In this document: piece after piece, positions 54,731 through 63,844 of the stretch | How positions within the stretch are numbered: position 1 is the first letter of the stretch | How the letters are laid out: each line of letters opens with the position of its first letter | From: Ruminococcus sp. | GTDB lineage: Bacteria; Bacillota; Clostridia; Oscillospirales; Ruminococcaceae | Length of the DNA stretch: 64,000 bases | Assembly (NCBI GenBank): GCA_017397925.1 | Contig: JAFQHO010000027.1 | Coordinates: 1-64,000 of the forward strand | Direction of reading: 5' to 3' | Translations under genes and position numbers: made by a program | The notes under the pieces: model-generated | The model's database searches: none | The model's input: the letters and a program-made list of their open reading frames with translations, nothing else | What the model was told of the DNA's origin: nothing

Positions 54731-55108
54731 ATGATTAAAATTCACACAGAAAAAGCACCTGCTGCTGTAGGCCCTTACTCACAGGCTATTATATCAAACG
54801 GTATGGTTTTCACCAGCGGACAGATTGCCATAAATCCACTTACGAACACTGTTGAGGCTACTACTATTGAGGAGCAGACAGAACAGGTTATGAAAAATCT
54901 CGGTGCTGTCCTCGAAACAGCAGGCTCATCCTTTGAAAAGGCTGTGAAAACTACCTGCTTTCTTGCAGATATGAATGATTTTGCTGCTTTCAATGAAATC
55001 TACGGCAAATACTTCACAGGACTTCCTGCAAGAAGCTGCGTTGCAGTAAAAACTCTGCCTAAAAATGTTCTTGTAGAAGTTGAAGTTATCGCTGAAACAA
55101 GCCTATAA
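54731..55108 (+). CDS. Rid family imine/enamine deaminase (RidA-like)
   Basis: The 125-aa trimeric protein shows the family marks [17 protein letters not shown] and a late Arg-Cys: [14 protein letters not shown]. It hydrolyses the reactive 2-aminoacrylate or 2-aminocrotonate released by IlvA. It starts 11 bp after ilvA with AAGGAG, so the enzyme and its clean-up partner are cotranscribed. Confidence 0.93.
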   Translation: MIKIHTEKAPAAVGPYSQAIISNGMVFTSGQIAINPLTNTVEATTIEEQTEQVMKNLGAVLETAGSSFEKAVKTTCFLADMNDFAAFNEIYGKYFTGLPARSCVAVKTLPKNVLVEVEVIAETSL

Positions 55109-55129
55109 TCATAATCGGAGGTTTTAATT

Positions 55130-56065
55130 ATGACTGTCAAGGAATTGCAGGAGAAAATCCTGAAACTGAAAAAAGAAACAAATACCGCTATTCTCGCCCA
55201 CAGCTACCAGTCCCGTGAAATCGTGGAAATTGCCGATTTCACAGGTGACAGCTATAAATTAAGCGTTGATGCCACAAAAATCCCAAACGAAAATATTCTT
55301 TTCTGCGGCGTTCACTTTATGGCGGAAACTGCAAAAATGCTCTCCCCCGAAAAGCGCGTATACCTTGCAAATAAGGGCGCAGGCTGCCCTATGGCGGAGC
55401 AAATGGACAGGGATATGATTGCAGAAATCAAGGCAAAAGAGCCTGACAGAACTGTTGTGGCTTATATCAATACCACCGCTTCCCTTAAAACTGTCTGCGA
55501 TGTATGCGTAACTTCTTCAAGTGCGCTGAAAATCGTGAAAAATATTGATTCTGATAAAATACTCTTTATCCCCGACTGCAACCTTGGCGGTTGGGTGAAG
55601 TCACAGCTCCCCGAAAAGGATATTATGCTTCTCAACGGCGGCTGTCCTGCTCATTCTGCTATTACAGTTGAGGAAGTCTTAGCGGCTAAGGCTGAACATC
55701 CCGACGCACTTTTCCTCGTTCATCCCGAATGCCGTCCCGAGGTTACTGCCCTTGCTGACTATGCAGGCTCTACAAGCGGAATTATGGATTATGCTATGAA
55801 ATCCGATGCTAAGGAGTTCATAATCGGAACTGAAACTTCAATTGCAGAGCATCTCCAGTATGACTGCCCCGAAAAGAAATTCTATCCCTTGACAAAAAAG
55901 CTTATATGCACTGATATGAAGCTTACAACTCTCCCCGATGTGTACCGTTCGCTCCTTGCCATTGCAGGTAAGCCTGAGGGCGAGGCTTTTGAAATACTTA
56001 TGGACGAGGAGCAGATTGCTGCTGCACGCAAATGCATCGACAAGATGATTGAACTGGGCGGCTGA
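55130..56065 (+). CDS. nadA: quinolinate synthase
   Basis: The 311-aa 4Fe-4S enzyme makes quinolinate for de novo NAD synthesis. Cluster cysteines lie in FCGVHFMAETA, in TVCDVCVTSSSA and in HPECRPEV. The nadB and nadC genes are not in the window, which is unusual since the three are often together. It sits 21 bp after the Rid gene behind CGGAGG. Confidence 0.94.
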   Translation: MTVKELQEKILKLKKETNTAILAHSYQSREIVEIADFTGDSYKLSVDATKIPNENILFCGVHFMAETAKMLSPEKRVYLANKGAGCPMAEQMDRDMIAEIKAKEPDRTVVAYINTTASLKTVCDVCVTSSSALKIVKNIDSDKILFIPDCNLGGWVKSQLPEKDIMLLNGGCPAHSAITVEEVLAAKAEHPDALFLVHPECRPEVTALADYAGSTSGIMDYAMKSDAKEFIIGTETSIAEHLQYDCPEKKFYPLTKKLICTDMKLTTLPDVYRSLLAIAGKPEGEAFEILMDEEQIAAARKCIDKMIELGG

Positions 56066-56068
56066 TTT

Positions 56069-57109
56069 ATGACTGAGCTTATTGATAAATTATACGAAAC
56101 AGGCGATTTGTCCGACAATGAGCTGAAAATGCTCATTGAGGACGAAAGCGATAATACTGCAGAATATCTTGCAAAACGCGCTGACGAAATACGCCGCAGA
56201 CACTACGGAAATAAAGTGTTTCTCCGCGGTCTTATTGAGATTTCTTCATACTGCAAAAACGACTGCCTTTACTGCGGCATCCGCCGCAGCTGCAAATCGG
56301 CGGAGCGTTACCGCCTTGACCGTCAGCAGATACTTGACTGCGCTGATATCGGCTATAAGCTGGGACTCCGCACCTTTGTTATGCAGGGCGGCGAGGATGC
56401 GTTTTTCACTGATGAATACGTATGCGGTATAATATCAGAACTTCGTCAGCGTTACCCTGACTGTGCTATAACCCTTTCCCTTGGTGAGCGTTCCGCTGAA
56501 AGCTACCGAAAAATGAAGGCGGCAGGAGCTGACAGATACCTGCTCCGCCACGAAACAGCTTCACAGGAATTATACAGCAAAATCCACCCACAGGAAATGA
56601 CCCTTGACAATCGTATCAAATGTCTGTATAATTTAAAGGAGACAGGTTTTCAGACAGGTGCAGGCTTTATGGTTGGAATTCCGTGGCAGACTTCCGACGA
56701 TATCGTTAAGGATATCCGATTTTTGCAGGAATTACAGCCGCAAATGATAGGAATAGGGCCATTTATCCCCCATAAGGATACCCCATTCAGAGATGAAAAG
56801 GGCGGCTCTCCGTACCTTACACTGCGTCTGCTGGGAATTATCCGTCTTATGTTTCCTAAGGTGCTTCTGCCTGCCACTACGGCGCTGGGTACAGCTTCCG
56901 AAAACGGCAGAATTGCAGGGCTGAAAACAGGCTGTAACGTAATTATGCCGAATATATCACCTGAGGACGCAAGAAAAAAATATAATCTTTACGACAATAA
57001 GCTTGTTTCGGGAAGCGAAACTGCTGAGGGAATTTCCCTGCTTAAAGCGGAAATTGAAGCGGCAGGCTATACCGTTTCCGACGAAAGAGGCGATTGCTTA
57101 CAGGAGTAA
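56069..57109 (+). CDS. hydE: HydE, [FeFe]-hydrogenase H-cluster radical SAM maturase
   Basis: The 346-aa radical SAM enzyme has Cys62-X3-Cys66-X2-Cys69 in YCKNDCLYCGIRR, the GIRR form typical of HydE rather than biotin synthase. MQGGED (about 107) and GIPWQT follow the barrel order. HydE acts with HydF and HydG to build the H-cluster. The hydF, hydG and hydrogenase genes are not here. It begins 3 bp after nadA. Confidence 0.93.
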   Translation: MTELIDKLYETGDLSDNELKMLIEDESDNTAEYLAKRADEIRRRHYGNKVFLRGLIEISSYCKNDCLYCGIRRSCKSAERYRLDRQQILDCADIGYKLGLRTFVMQGGEDAFFTDEYVCGIISELRQRYPDCAITLSLGERSAESYRKMKAAGADRYLLRHETASQELYSKIHPQEMTLDNRIKCLYNLKETGFQTGAGFMVGIPWQTSDDIVKDIRFLQELQPQMIGIGPFIPHKDTPFRDEKGGSPYLTLRLLGIIRLMFPKVLLPATTALGTASENGRIAGLKTGCNVIMPNISPEDARKKYNLYDNKLVSGSETAEGISLLKAEIEAAGYTVSDERGDCLQE

Positions 57110-57113
57110 AATT

Positions 57114-58052
57114 ATGAGAGTACGTTTTCATCTGCCCGATTTTTCAGGGCGTTTCAAGCTGAATTTATTATTTGCCGATATGCTTAAACAGTATCCCCAC
57201 TATTTTCGCGAGGGAGTTGAAATAGCATCGTTTTACGGCGTATTTCCGCCCTCTATGTGGAATGGCGGCAGATCTCAGCCGGGAGTATGCGACCCGCAAT
57301 ATGTAAAAGCCGTTATAAAGGCTTTCAACGACAGAGGAATCCCTCTCCGCTTTACATTTACAAACCCTGCACTGGAAAAAAAGCATCTTAACGACACTTT
57401 CTGCAATATGGTGCTTAATCTTGCACATAACGGACTTAATGAGGCTATTGTTGTTTCTCCCATATTAGAGGAATATATCCGAACCAACTTCCCCAAGTAC
57501 AAGCTGACAAGCTCCACCTGCAAGCGTATCACTGACCCTGAAAAGCTTGAAGAAGAGCTGAGCAAGGATTACAGCATTGTTGTTGTTGACTACGATTTCA
57601 ACAACAATTTCGAAGTGCTTTCAAAGCTCCCGCGAAAAGAGGATTGCGAGCTTCTTGTAAATGCCTGCTGTGAGCCGAATTGCCCAAGACGTGCAGAGCA
57701 TTACCATACAATTGGCCTTATGCAGATAGCCTATAATGAGCATCTGAAAAAGTACCCTAATATGCCTTTTAATGCCAATAAAATTGATACAAAGAGACTG
57801 GAAAGCTGTCCTTTTGGTCAGCGCGGTGTGTTTGATATCCGCAATCTACGCACACATATTTCTCCGGATGATATATGGGAAAAGTACGTACCTATGGGAT
57901 TTGAGCAGTTTAAAATTGAGGGACGCACTTCCAGCAACCTCAATATTGCTGAAACTTATATGTACTATATGGCTAAGCCCGAATACCGTGACCTGGCTCG
58001 TTTCAATCTCCTCAAAGCTATGGAGAACACAGGAGCGCTGAAATTCTTATAA
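57114..58052 (+). CDS. unknown Cys-containing protein downstream of hydE, 312 aa
   Basis: No family is recognised with confidence. The sequence suggests a TIM-barrel-like enzyme: VEIASFYGVFPPSMWNGGR, TFTNPALEKKHLND and VVSPILEEYIRT look like alternating strands and helices. Cysteines in SSTCKRIT (about 155), NACCEPNCPRR (about 180-190) and ESCPFGQRG (about 232) could bind an iron-sulfur cluster, as in U32-related proteins. It starts 4 bp after hydE with AGGAG, so cotranscription with hydE is clear. A link to H-cluster assembly is only a guess. Confidence 0.65.
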   Translation: MRVRFHLPDFSGRFKLNLLFADMLKQYPHYFREGVEIASFYGVFPPSMWNGGRSQPGVCDPQYVKAVIKAFNDRGIPLRFTFTNPALEKKHLNDTFCNMVLNLAHNGLNEAIVVSPILEEYIRTNFPKYKLTSSTCKRITDPEKLEEELSKDYSIVVVDYDFNNNFEVLSKLPRKEDCELLVNACCEPNCPRRAEHYHTIGLMQIAYNEHLKKYPNMPFNANKIDTKRLESCPFGQRGVFDIRNLRTHISPDDIWEKYVPMGFEQFKIEGRTSSNLNIAETYMYYMAKPEYRDLARFNLLKAMENTGALKFL

Positions 58053-58055
58053 TAG

Positions 58056-58081
58056 CAGAGGCGGATATCATCCGCCCGCAA
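58056..58081. repeat. GGCGGATATCATCCGCC palindrome
   Basis: A palindrome of the GGGCGG family between the unknown gene and cysE, with a CCCGCAA right flank as in the 40682 element. Confidence 0.5.
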
Positions 58082-58099
58082 CTCTAAAGGCGGTGTTTT

Positions 58100-58762
58100 A
58101 TGTTACGAATGATTAAAACCATAAAAAGAGATATTGCTCTTATCCGTGAAAGCGACCCTGCGGCAAGAAATGCAGTGGAAATACTGCTGACTTATCCCAC
58201 TTTGAGGGCAATCCGCGCCTATCGCCTTGCTCACTGGTTTTATGTGCGGAAATATTATACTATTGCGAGAATAATCTCACAGCACGCAAGAAACAAGACG
58301 GGTATCGAGATACACCCCGGCGCAACTATCGGAAAAGGTCTTTTCATTGACCACGGTATGGGCGTTGTTATTGGTGAAACAGCGATTATCGGCGATAACT
58401 GCCTGCTGTATCAGGGCGTTACCCTTGGCGGTACAGGTAAGGACAAGGGCAAGCGTCACCCCACTTTGGGAAATAACGTCCTTGTTGGCGCAGGTGCAAA
58501 GGTACTTGGCCCGTTTACTGTTGGAAATAACGTTAAAATCGCTGCAAACGCAGTTGTTCTCAACGCTATCCCCGACGATTGTACTGCTGTAGGTGTTCCT
58601 GCAAGAATTGTACGCAGAAAAGGTGAAAAAGTGCATCAGCACAAGGTTACTCAGGATATCGACCAGATTCACATTCCCGACCCTGTTTCCCTTGAACTGT
58701 GCAGACTCCAGGCTGAAGTTGACAGTCTTAAAAAGGAAATTTCACGGCTGAAAAGCGAATAA
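58100..58762 (+). CDS. cysE: serine O-acetyltransferase
   Basis: The 220-aa enzyme, EpsC/CysE type, makes O-acetylserine for cysteine synthesis. An N-terminal helical domain (about 1-65) precedes left-handed beta-helix hexapeptides: IEIHPGATIGKGLFIDHGMG, VVIGETAIIGDNCLLYQGVT and VGAGAKVLGP. The catalytic His is in DHGMG. The C-terminus is a short coiled coil. AAAGGCGG lies 6 nt before the ATG; no cysK is adjacent. Confidence 0.94.
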   Translation: MLRMIKTIKRDIALIRESDPAARNAVEILLTYPTLRAIRAYRLAHWFYVRKYYTIARIISQHARNKTGIEIHPGATIGKGLFIDHGMGVVIGETAIIGDNCLLYQGVTLGGTGKDKGKRHPTLGNNVLVGAGAKVLGPFTVGNNVKIAANAVVLNAIPDDCTAVGVPARIVRRKGEKVHQHKVTQDIDQIHIPDPVSLELCRLQAEVDSLKKEISRLKSE

Positions 58763-58766
58763 ATAT

Positions 58767-58806
58767 AAAATCCCTGAAAATTTTTATATTTTTGGGGATT
58801 TTTTCT
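58767..58806 (+). terminator. terminator of the ilvA-cysE unit
   Basis: AAAATCCCTGAAAA and TTTTTGGGGATTTT form a 14-bp stem including two G-U pairs, followed by TTTTC. Confidence 0.85.
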
Positions 58807-58834
58807 TGCATTTTATATAAATATATGATATAAT
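58806..58834 (+). promoter_or_regulatory. promoter of the LRR-dockerin gene
   Basis: TTGCAT, 17 nt, TATAAT with extended -10 TGATATAAT. It begins at the end of the cysE terminator and gives a leader of about 175 nt with no recognised element. Confidence 0.75.
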
Positions 58835-59016
58835 GTATTCAAGCGGTTTACTGTGATAACACAGCGCATTGATTGTTAAAATAAAAAAATATTTGATTTT
58901 GATGTCTGATTTTGCCACCCTCATTTGAATGTATATATAGAGGACAAAATAAAAGGCATCTGCAATTGTGTAAATGTCACCGTAAATTGCAAAAAATGAT
59001 ATGGAGGAATTAAAAA

Positions 59017-60909
59017 ATGAAGAAAGTGAAAAGAATTGCAGCCATGACAGCGGCTCTGCTGATTTGTTCGGGAGTTATGGGCTATATGCCACAGGGCGCA
59101 CTGAAAATCGGCGGTTTTGCGGCAAATGCAGCTGGGGATGCTGTTGCTGAGAGCGTTGCAATCGATGCAACTAACTTCCCTGATGCGATATTCCGTGAAT
59201 ATGTGGCAAAAAATTTCGATAAAAACAATGACGGAATGCTTTCTGATAATGAAATCGAGAAAGCAACAAGCATTTCTATTGGTAATAAAGGGATCACCGA
59301 TCTAACAGGTGTTAATTATTTTACCAATCTTAAAACACTTGATTGTACAAATAACAGAGAACTCAAAAAACTTGATATTGGGAATAATACAGTATTATCT
59401 ACCTTGTTTTGTGAATATACTCAGCTTACTTCCCTTAATACAAGCAATAACCTTTCGTTAAAAAAGTTGTATTGTTCACACAGCAATCTTACAACCCTTA
59501 ACGTAAGCAACAATACCGAATTGGTAGATTTGTACTGTGATTACAATCAACTTAAAACCCTTGACGTAAGCAACAATACAAAGCTTGAATATCTTTCATG
59601 TGAAAAAAATAATTTTACATCACTTGATGTAAGTAACAACACGGCATTAAAATACTTTGCCTGTGATACCAATCAACTTACAACCCTTGATATAAGTAAT
59701 AATACTGCTTTAGAATTTTTTGACTGTAACACTAATCATCTCACAAGTATAGATTTAAGCAATAATCCTTCATTATATGGTTCTAGTGGATGTATATTAA
59801 ACGAATACGAAATCTCCCTGGAAAACAATACCTTTGATCTCTCCGCCCTCCCTGCAGGTTTCGATGTTACAAAAGCCTCTGAATGGACAAACGGTACAGT
59901 AAATGGCAGTATCCTTACTGTTGAAGATGTATCGAAGGAAGTTACATACGTATACGACTGTGGAAATAATAGCATCACAATATTCAAATTAATCCCGCCA
60001 CTCGCTGCCGAAATCTCTCCCGTAAGCGTTGCGATTGATGAAACACATTTCCCCGATGCTGTTTTCCGACAGTATGTAACAGATAATTTTGACATAGACG
60101 CTAATGAATTGCTTTCTGCTGAAGAAATTAAAGAAGTAACAGAGATCAAAGTCAGCAATAAAGGTATTTCAGATTTAACAGGTATTGAACACTTTAAAAA
60201 ATTAAAAAAATTACAATGCGATAATAATAAACTTACAACTCTTGATATAAACAAGAATACTTCATTACATACATTGCTTTGCAATAATAATCAACTTACC
60301 ACTCTTGATCTAAGTAATAACATTACAATGTATATGCTGAAATGTGAAAAAAATCATCTTACAAGCCTTGATTTAAATAAACAAAAAATATTATTGTTTA
60401 AGAGCTTCATTTCAAACAAATACGAAATTGCTGTTACCAACAAAACCTTCGACCTCTCCACTCTCCCCACAGGCTTTGACATAACAAAAGCCTCTGACTG
60501 GACAAACGGCACAGTAAACGGCAATATTCTCACAGTTGAGGACACATCAAAGGAAGTTACATACAAATATGACTGCGGAAATGAGCAAACTGCAACATTC
60601 ACCTTAATCCCCACAACTTCCACAGAAACACCCGAAAATCCCCCTGTTTCAACACCCACATACTCAACAGGCGATATAAGCGGTGACGGCTCAATTGACT
60701 CCAGCGACGCCACACTTGTCCTCGCTGACTATGCAGTAATCGCAACAGGCGGCACATCCACATTTAACGCTGAACAGGCAAAAGCCGCTGACGTAAACGG
60801 CGACGGCAAATACGACGCTATCGACGCTTCACTTATCCTTGCCTATTATGCCTATACCTCCACAGGCGGTACAGGCTCAATTGAGGACTATCTGGCAGAT
60901 ATGAACTGA
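59017..60909 (+). CDS. secreted LRR protein with C-terminal dockerin, 630 aa
   Basis: A signal peptide (about 1-38) is followed by two similar modules. Each begins with an EF-hand-like stretch (DKNNDGMLSDNEI about 66-80; DIDANELLSAEEI about 363) and a set of short leucine-rich repeats of the form LTTLDVSNNTALKYLSC, then a beta domain with FDLSALPAGFDVTKASEWTNGTV. The C-terminus (about 550-625) is a dockerin: GDISGDGSIDSSDATLVLADY and DVNGDGKYDAIDASLILAYY, two F-hands with intact Ca-binding Asp/Asn. It probably attaches to a cohesin scaffold; LRRs may bind substrate or partner. The internal duplication is strong. Confidence 0.88.
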   Translation: MKKVKRIAAMTAALLICSGVMGYMPQGALKIGGFAANAAGDAVAESVAIDATNFPDAIFREYVAKNFDKNNDGMLSDNEIEKATSISIGNKGITDLTGVNYFTNLKTLDCTNNRELKKLDIGNNTVLSTLFCEYTQLTSLNTSNNLSLKKLYCSHSNLTTLNVSNNTELVDLYCDYNQLKTLDVSNNTKLEYLSCEKNNFTSLDVSNNTALKYFACDTNQLTTLDISNNTALEFFDCNTNHLTSIDLSNNPSLYGSSGCILNEYEISLENNTFDLSALPAGFDVTKASEWTNGTVNGSILTVEDVSKEVTYVYDCGNNSITIFKLIPPLAAEISPVSVAIDETHFPDAVFRQYVTDNFDIDANELLSAEEIKEVTEIKVSNKGISDLTGIEHFKKLKKLQCDNNKLTTLDINKNTSLHTLLCNNNQLTTLDLSNNITMYMLKCEKNHLTSLDLNKQKILLFKSFISNKYEIAVTNKTFDLSTLPTGFDITKASDWTNGTVNGNILTVEDTSKEVTYKYDCGNEQTATFTLIPTTSTETPENPPVSTPTYSTGDISGDGSIDSSDATLVLADYAVIATGGTSTFNAEQAKAADVNGDGKYDAIDASLILAYYAYTSTGGTGSIEDYLADMN

Positions 60910-60913
60910 TACC

Positions 60914-60950
60914 AAATCCCCCGAAGTCCCGTGCTTCGGGATTTTTGTAC
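60914..60950 (+). terminator. terminator of the LRR-dockerin gene
   Basis: AATCCCCCGAAG and CTTCGGGATT form a stem with one bulge, followed by TTTTTG. Confidence 0.75.
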
Positions 60951-60962
60951 ACACTTTATTCA

Positions 60963-60991
60963 TTGCTTTTCAAATCAAAATATGCTATAAT
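60963..60991 (+). promoter_or_regulatory. promoter of the small dockerin gene
   Basis: TTGCTT, 17 nt, TATAAT with extended -10 TGCTATAAT, 33 bp before the ATG at 61025. Confidence 0.75.
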
Positions 60992-61024
60992 TGACTAAAG
61001 TAATTTGTCAAAGGGGCGATGCAT

Positions 61025-61390
61025 ATGAAGGGAATAAGAAAAATAATGACAATCGTAGCCTCTGCTGCGGTATGTGCAGGAGCTTCTGAAATTCCCGCAC
61101 ACTTTATCAATAGCGATAAGCTGATATCTGCCCCTGACAGCATACTCCTTGGCGATGTAATGGTAGACGGCACAGTAAATGCCAGCGATGCCTCTCTTAT
61201 TCTTTCTGAATACTCTGTGATTTCCACAGGTAAACCTCCCACAATTACCGAAAATCAGGCTAAAGCGGCAGATGTAAACAATGACGGGAAATATGATTCA
61301 ATCGACGCAACAATTGTACTCGCCTATTACAGCCGCATATCTACAGGAGAATATATTTCTATGGAAGAATATGTAAAAGATGAATTTTGA
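61025..61390 (+). CDS. stand-alone dockerin protein, 121 aa
   Basis: After a short signal-like N-terminus (about 1-22) the protein is almost only a dockerin: GDVMVDGTVNASDASLILSEY and DVNNDGKYDSIDATIVLAYY (residues about 42-105). There is no catalytic or binding domain. The ATG at 61025 has AAGGGG 8 nt upstream; the ATG at 61019 is only 2 nt from it. It could cap or compete for cohesin sites. Its repeats resemble those of the LRR-dockerin just upstream. Confidence 0.82.
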   Translation: MKGIRKIMTIVASAAVCAGASEIPAHFINSDKLISAPDSILLGDVMVDGTVNASDASLILSEYSVISTGKPPTITENQAKAADVNNDGKYDSIDATIVLAYYSRISTGEYISMEEYVKDEF

Positions 61391-61397
61391 TATTATT

Positions 61398-61430
61398 GCT
61401 CTCTGAAATTTATAATTCAGGGAGCTTTTT
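61398..61430 (+). terminator. terminator of the small dockerin gene
   Basis: GCTCTCTGAA and TTCAGGGAGC form a 10-bp stem (one G-U) with an 8-nt loop, followed by TTTTTTGTTTTTT. Confidence 0.85.
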
Positions 61431-61461
61431 TGTTTTTTGGTGGATAATTTACAAAAAATGC

Positions 61462-61490
61462 TTTACAAGTAATTGAAAATATGTTATAAT
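61462..61490 (+). promoter_or_regulatory. promoter of the epimerase-like gene
   Basis: TTTACA, 17 nt, TATAAT, 48 bp before the ATG at 61539. Confidence 0.7.
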
Positions 61491-61538
61491 AGAAGAATAA
61501 TATAACGTAAAATATCCAACAGAAAGGTTTTGATTTTT

Positions 61539-62546
61539 ATGAGCAACACAACACAGATTATGACTCACAACGGTATGACCTGCGTGAAGCTTTCCGCAGG
61601 AGGCTACGAGGCTCTTGTTGCATACGAAATAGGCTGCAACGTTATCCGCCTCCGTAATAATACCGAGGGAATGGAGTTCTTCCGCTGGAATCCTGACAAT
61701 ACCTTTGACGATATTCTCCAGTCAGCGGAGGTCTGGGGTCTTCCTACACTTTATCTCCCAAATCGTTTTGCAGACGGTGTTCTTAAGACATCAGACGCTG
61801 TATATCAGCTCCCTGTAAACGAGAAAGCACCCTATAACAACCATATCCACGGCTTTATCCACAAGCGTAAATTTGAAGTTGTTGAGCATAACTCCGACAG
61901 CAACTGTGCCTGGGTAAAAACACGCTACGTTTACGACGAAAACGACGAATTTTTCCAGTATCTCCCTGTACGCTTCACCGCTGAATACACATTCACACTC
62001 TCAGCAAGCGGCCTTGAACAGGATATCTGCTTTATCAACAACGATGACAAGGTGCTTCCTATGTCCCTTGCTTCACATACAGCTATCAGCGCACCATTCG
62101 TTGACGGTGCCAAAGAGGAAGATATCCGCCTCACAGTGCCGATTGGCAAGAAGTGCGAGCTGAACGAGAGATGCCTTCCTACAGAGCAGCTCAAATCCCT
62201 TACTATGTGGGATTTAGAGTACAAAGAAGGTACAAAATGCCCCGTTTTACAGGTTGTTGACAACGATATGTACACATCTGAAACTGCAAAGCTTGACGGA
62301 CAGGCATTCTATGGCGTTATTGCCGAGGATACAGCAAGCGGAAAGAAGCTCTGCTATGAGGTTTCCAAGGAATACGGCTTCTGGATTATCTGGAATGACC
62401 GTGGATTCAATCACTATTTCTGCCCCGAGCCTATGACAGCTATGATTGACGCTCCCAATCTGAGCCTCTCTCCCGACGTTACAGGCTACCGTGAGGTAAA
62501 ACCTGGCGAAGAATTTACTGCTCATCAGAGATTTTTTTCAAATTAA
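61539..62546 (+). CDS. aldose 1-epimerase-like protein, 335 aa
   Basis: The galactose-mutarotase fold is suggested by VAYEIGCNVIRLRNN near the start, LPNRFADGVLKTSDAVYQLP with NNHIHGFIHKRKFEV (about 90-110, the usual NxxHGF-like substrate site) and CPEPMTAMIDAPN near the end. Such enzymes interconvert sugar anomers. Next to a GH94 phosphorylase it could act on glucose or glucose 1-phosphate related sugars; this is inference. AGAAAGG precedes the ATG at 61539. Confidence 0.88.
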   Translation: MSNTTQIMTHNGMTCVKLSAGGYEALVAYEIGCNVIRLRNNTEGMEFFRWNPDNTFDDILQSAEVWGLPTLYLPNRFADGVLKTSDAVYQLPVNEKAPYNNHIHGFIHKRKFEVVEHNSDSNCAWVKTRYVYDENDEFFQYLPVRFTAEYTFTLSASGLEQDICFINNDDKVLPMSLASHTAISAPFVDGAKEEDIRLTVPIGKKCELNERCLPTEQLKSLTMWDLEYKEGTKCPVLQVVDNDMYTSETAKLDGQAFYGVIAEDTASGKKLCYEVSKEYGFWIIWNDRGFNHYFCPEPMTAMIDAPNLSLSPDVTGYREVKPGEEFTAHQRFFSN

Positions 62547-62583
62547 GACGTAATCTGTAATTACTATTATAGGTGACGGCGCC

Positions 62584-62615
62584 CACGACGTCCCGTTAAT
62601 TAGGGCAACGTCGTG
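62584..62615. repeat. hairpin CACGACG...CGTCGTG
   Basis: A 7-bp stem with an inner TCCC/GGG pairing, inside GC-rich sequence unlike its surroundings. It resembles the other palindromes in base content but has different flanks. Confidence 0.45.
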
Positions 62616-62633
62616 CATTGTCGCAAATTGTTT

Positions 62634-62671
62634 AAAACCCCGATTTCAGTGAGAAAATCGGGGTTTTTCTT
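62634..62671. terminator. terminator between convergent genes
   Basis: AAAACCCCGATTT and AAATCGGGGTTTT form a 13-bp stem with an 8-nt loop. The plus strand runs into TTTTTC and the minus strand into TTTTAAAC, so it can work both ways. Confidence 0.85.
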
Positions 62672-62698
62672 TATATAATATACGGTTAGCTAAACATC

Positions 62699-63400
62699 TT
62701 ATTCAGCAAATCTGGTAAGTTTACCTTCTGCGTATCGCTGAAACATTGCGGTATCAGCACTGCTCAGATATCCGTCATTGTTGATGTCGAATACATAAGC
62801 AGAGAAGTTGCCTGAAACGTCACCTACAGCTACATTCATAACCTCAAAATAGTTGAACTTATATCTGTAGGATTTTGTAGTCTTCTTAGCAACAGCTGCG
62901 TAAAGAAGATCGTAGTCTTTTGCGTCAATCTTTTTGTCAAGATTAATGTCTCCAACGAGGAAAGTAGGACTAGCTGATACTGCATTATTTATAAGTTTAC
63001 CATTAGGATCATATGCAAAGTTTGTAACGCTTATTTCCTTGTAGTCAGAAGGAGAATTGCAATGCATATGTACAGATACCATACCTCCTACCATATTGTG
63101 GTTGTAAGGTTCAAATGTGCCGCCGGCACTATGACATCCAACAGAACCGCCGCCACCACGTGTAAGTGAACCGCTTCCTATTTGATCAGCAACAGGAGCA
63201 TCTGTGCCGTATGTTTTGCATGCAACACCAAAAACAAGACGATCAATATTTTTAGATGATGAAACAGCGAAAACCTTTCTGTATGTATAACGTGCATTTG
63301 CATCAGCAGCTGCGCTTGCTGTAAATGAGTTTACAAGTGGAAGCGCACAAAGAACTGCTGCTGTGATTGAAGTTGTGATCTTTTTAAAAGTCTTATTCAT
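62699..63400 (-). CDS. secreted protein with divergent dockerin, 233 aa
   Basis: A signal peptide (about 1-31, ends TASAAA) leads to a small unrecognised domain (about 35-145) with a Gly-rich loop (SLTRGGGGSVGCHSAGG). Two dockerin-like repeats follow: VGDINLDKKIDAKDYDLLYAAV (about 147-168) and FDINNDGYLSSADTAMFQRYAEG (about 206-228), spaced wider than in standard dockerins. AAAAGGA lies before the ATG. Minus strand, divergent from the GH94 gene. Confidence 0.78.
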   Translation of the reverse strand: MNKTFKKITTSITAAVLCALPLVNSFTASAAADANARYTYRKVFAVSSSKNIDRLVFGVACKTYGTDAPVADQIGSGSLTRGGGGSVGCHSAGGTFEPYNHNMVGGMVSVHMHCNSPSDYKEISVTNFAYDPNGKLINNAVSASPTFLVGDINLDKKIDAKDYDLLYAAVAKKTTKSYRYKFNYFEVMNVAVGDVSGNFSAYVFDINNDGYLSSADTAMFQRYAEGKLTRFAE

Positions 63401-63815
63401 TTTTTTATGTCCTTTTCAAGTTATTTTGTTTTGAGTGGCCGACTACTCTGTTAATTATTATACCACATTTTGTTATTTATCGTACACTTGTTTCGTTAGG
63501 TTAACAAAATTTCACGTATAATATATTTCCTTTTGTTGCAACCTATTTTTACTTATCATTAAAATTCATATATTTAAAATCAGCAAATATATTAAATATA
63601 TTGCCATATAATCAACACCCATCTTTAAAACGTCGTTAAAGTCCGTATTTTTTATAGGAATGCATTGATTCCTCAAATCCATTATATTTCTATTAGTTAC
63701 AATATCAGTTGTAAGTCCACAATTTCAAGTCTACAACCTTTGCTCTATTTCATTTTTGTAAAAAATGCACAAATTTTTAGTGAAATATTAGTATATCACA
63801 ATTCTATGTAAACAC

Positions 63816-63844
63816 TTGTATTATTATCCGTTTTATGGTATAAT
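63816..63844 (+). promoter_or_regulatory. promoter of the GH94 phosphorylase gene
   Basis: TTGTAT, 17 nt, TATAAT, 124 bp before the ATG. The leader has a stem TTATC/GATAA (63862-63885). Nothing else is recognised in the 63401-63815 stretch, which is AT-rich. Confidence 0.7.
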
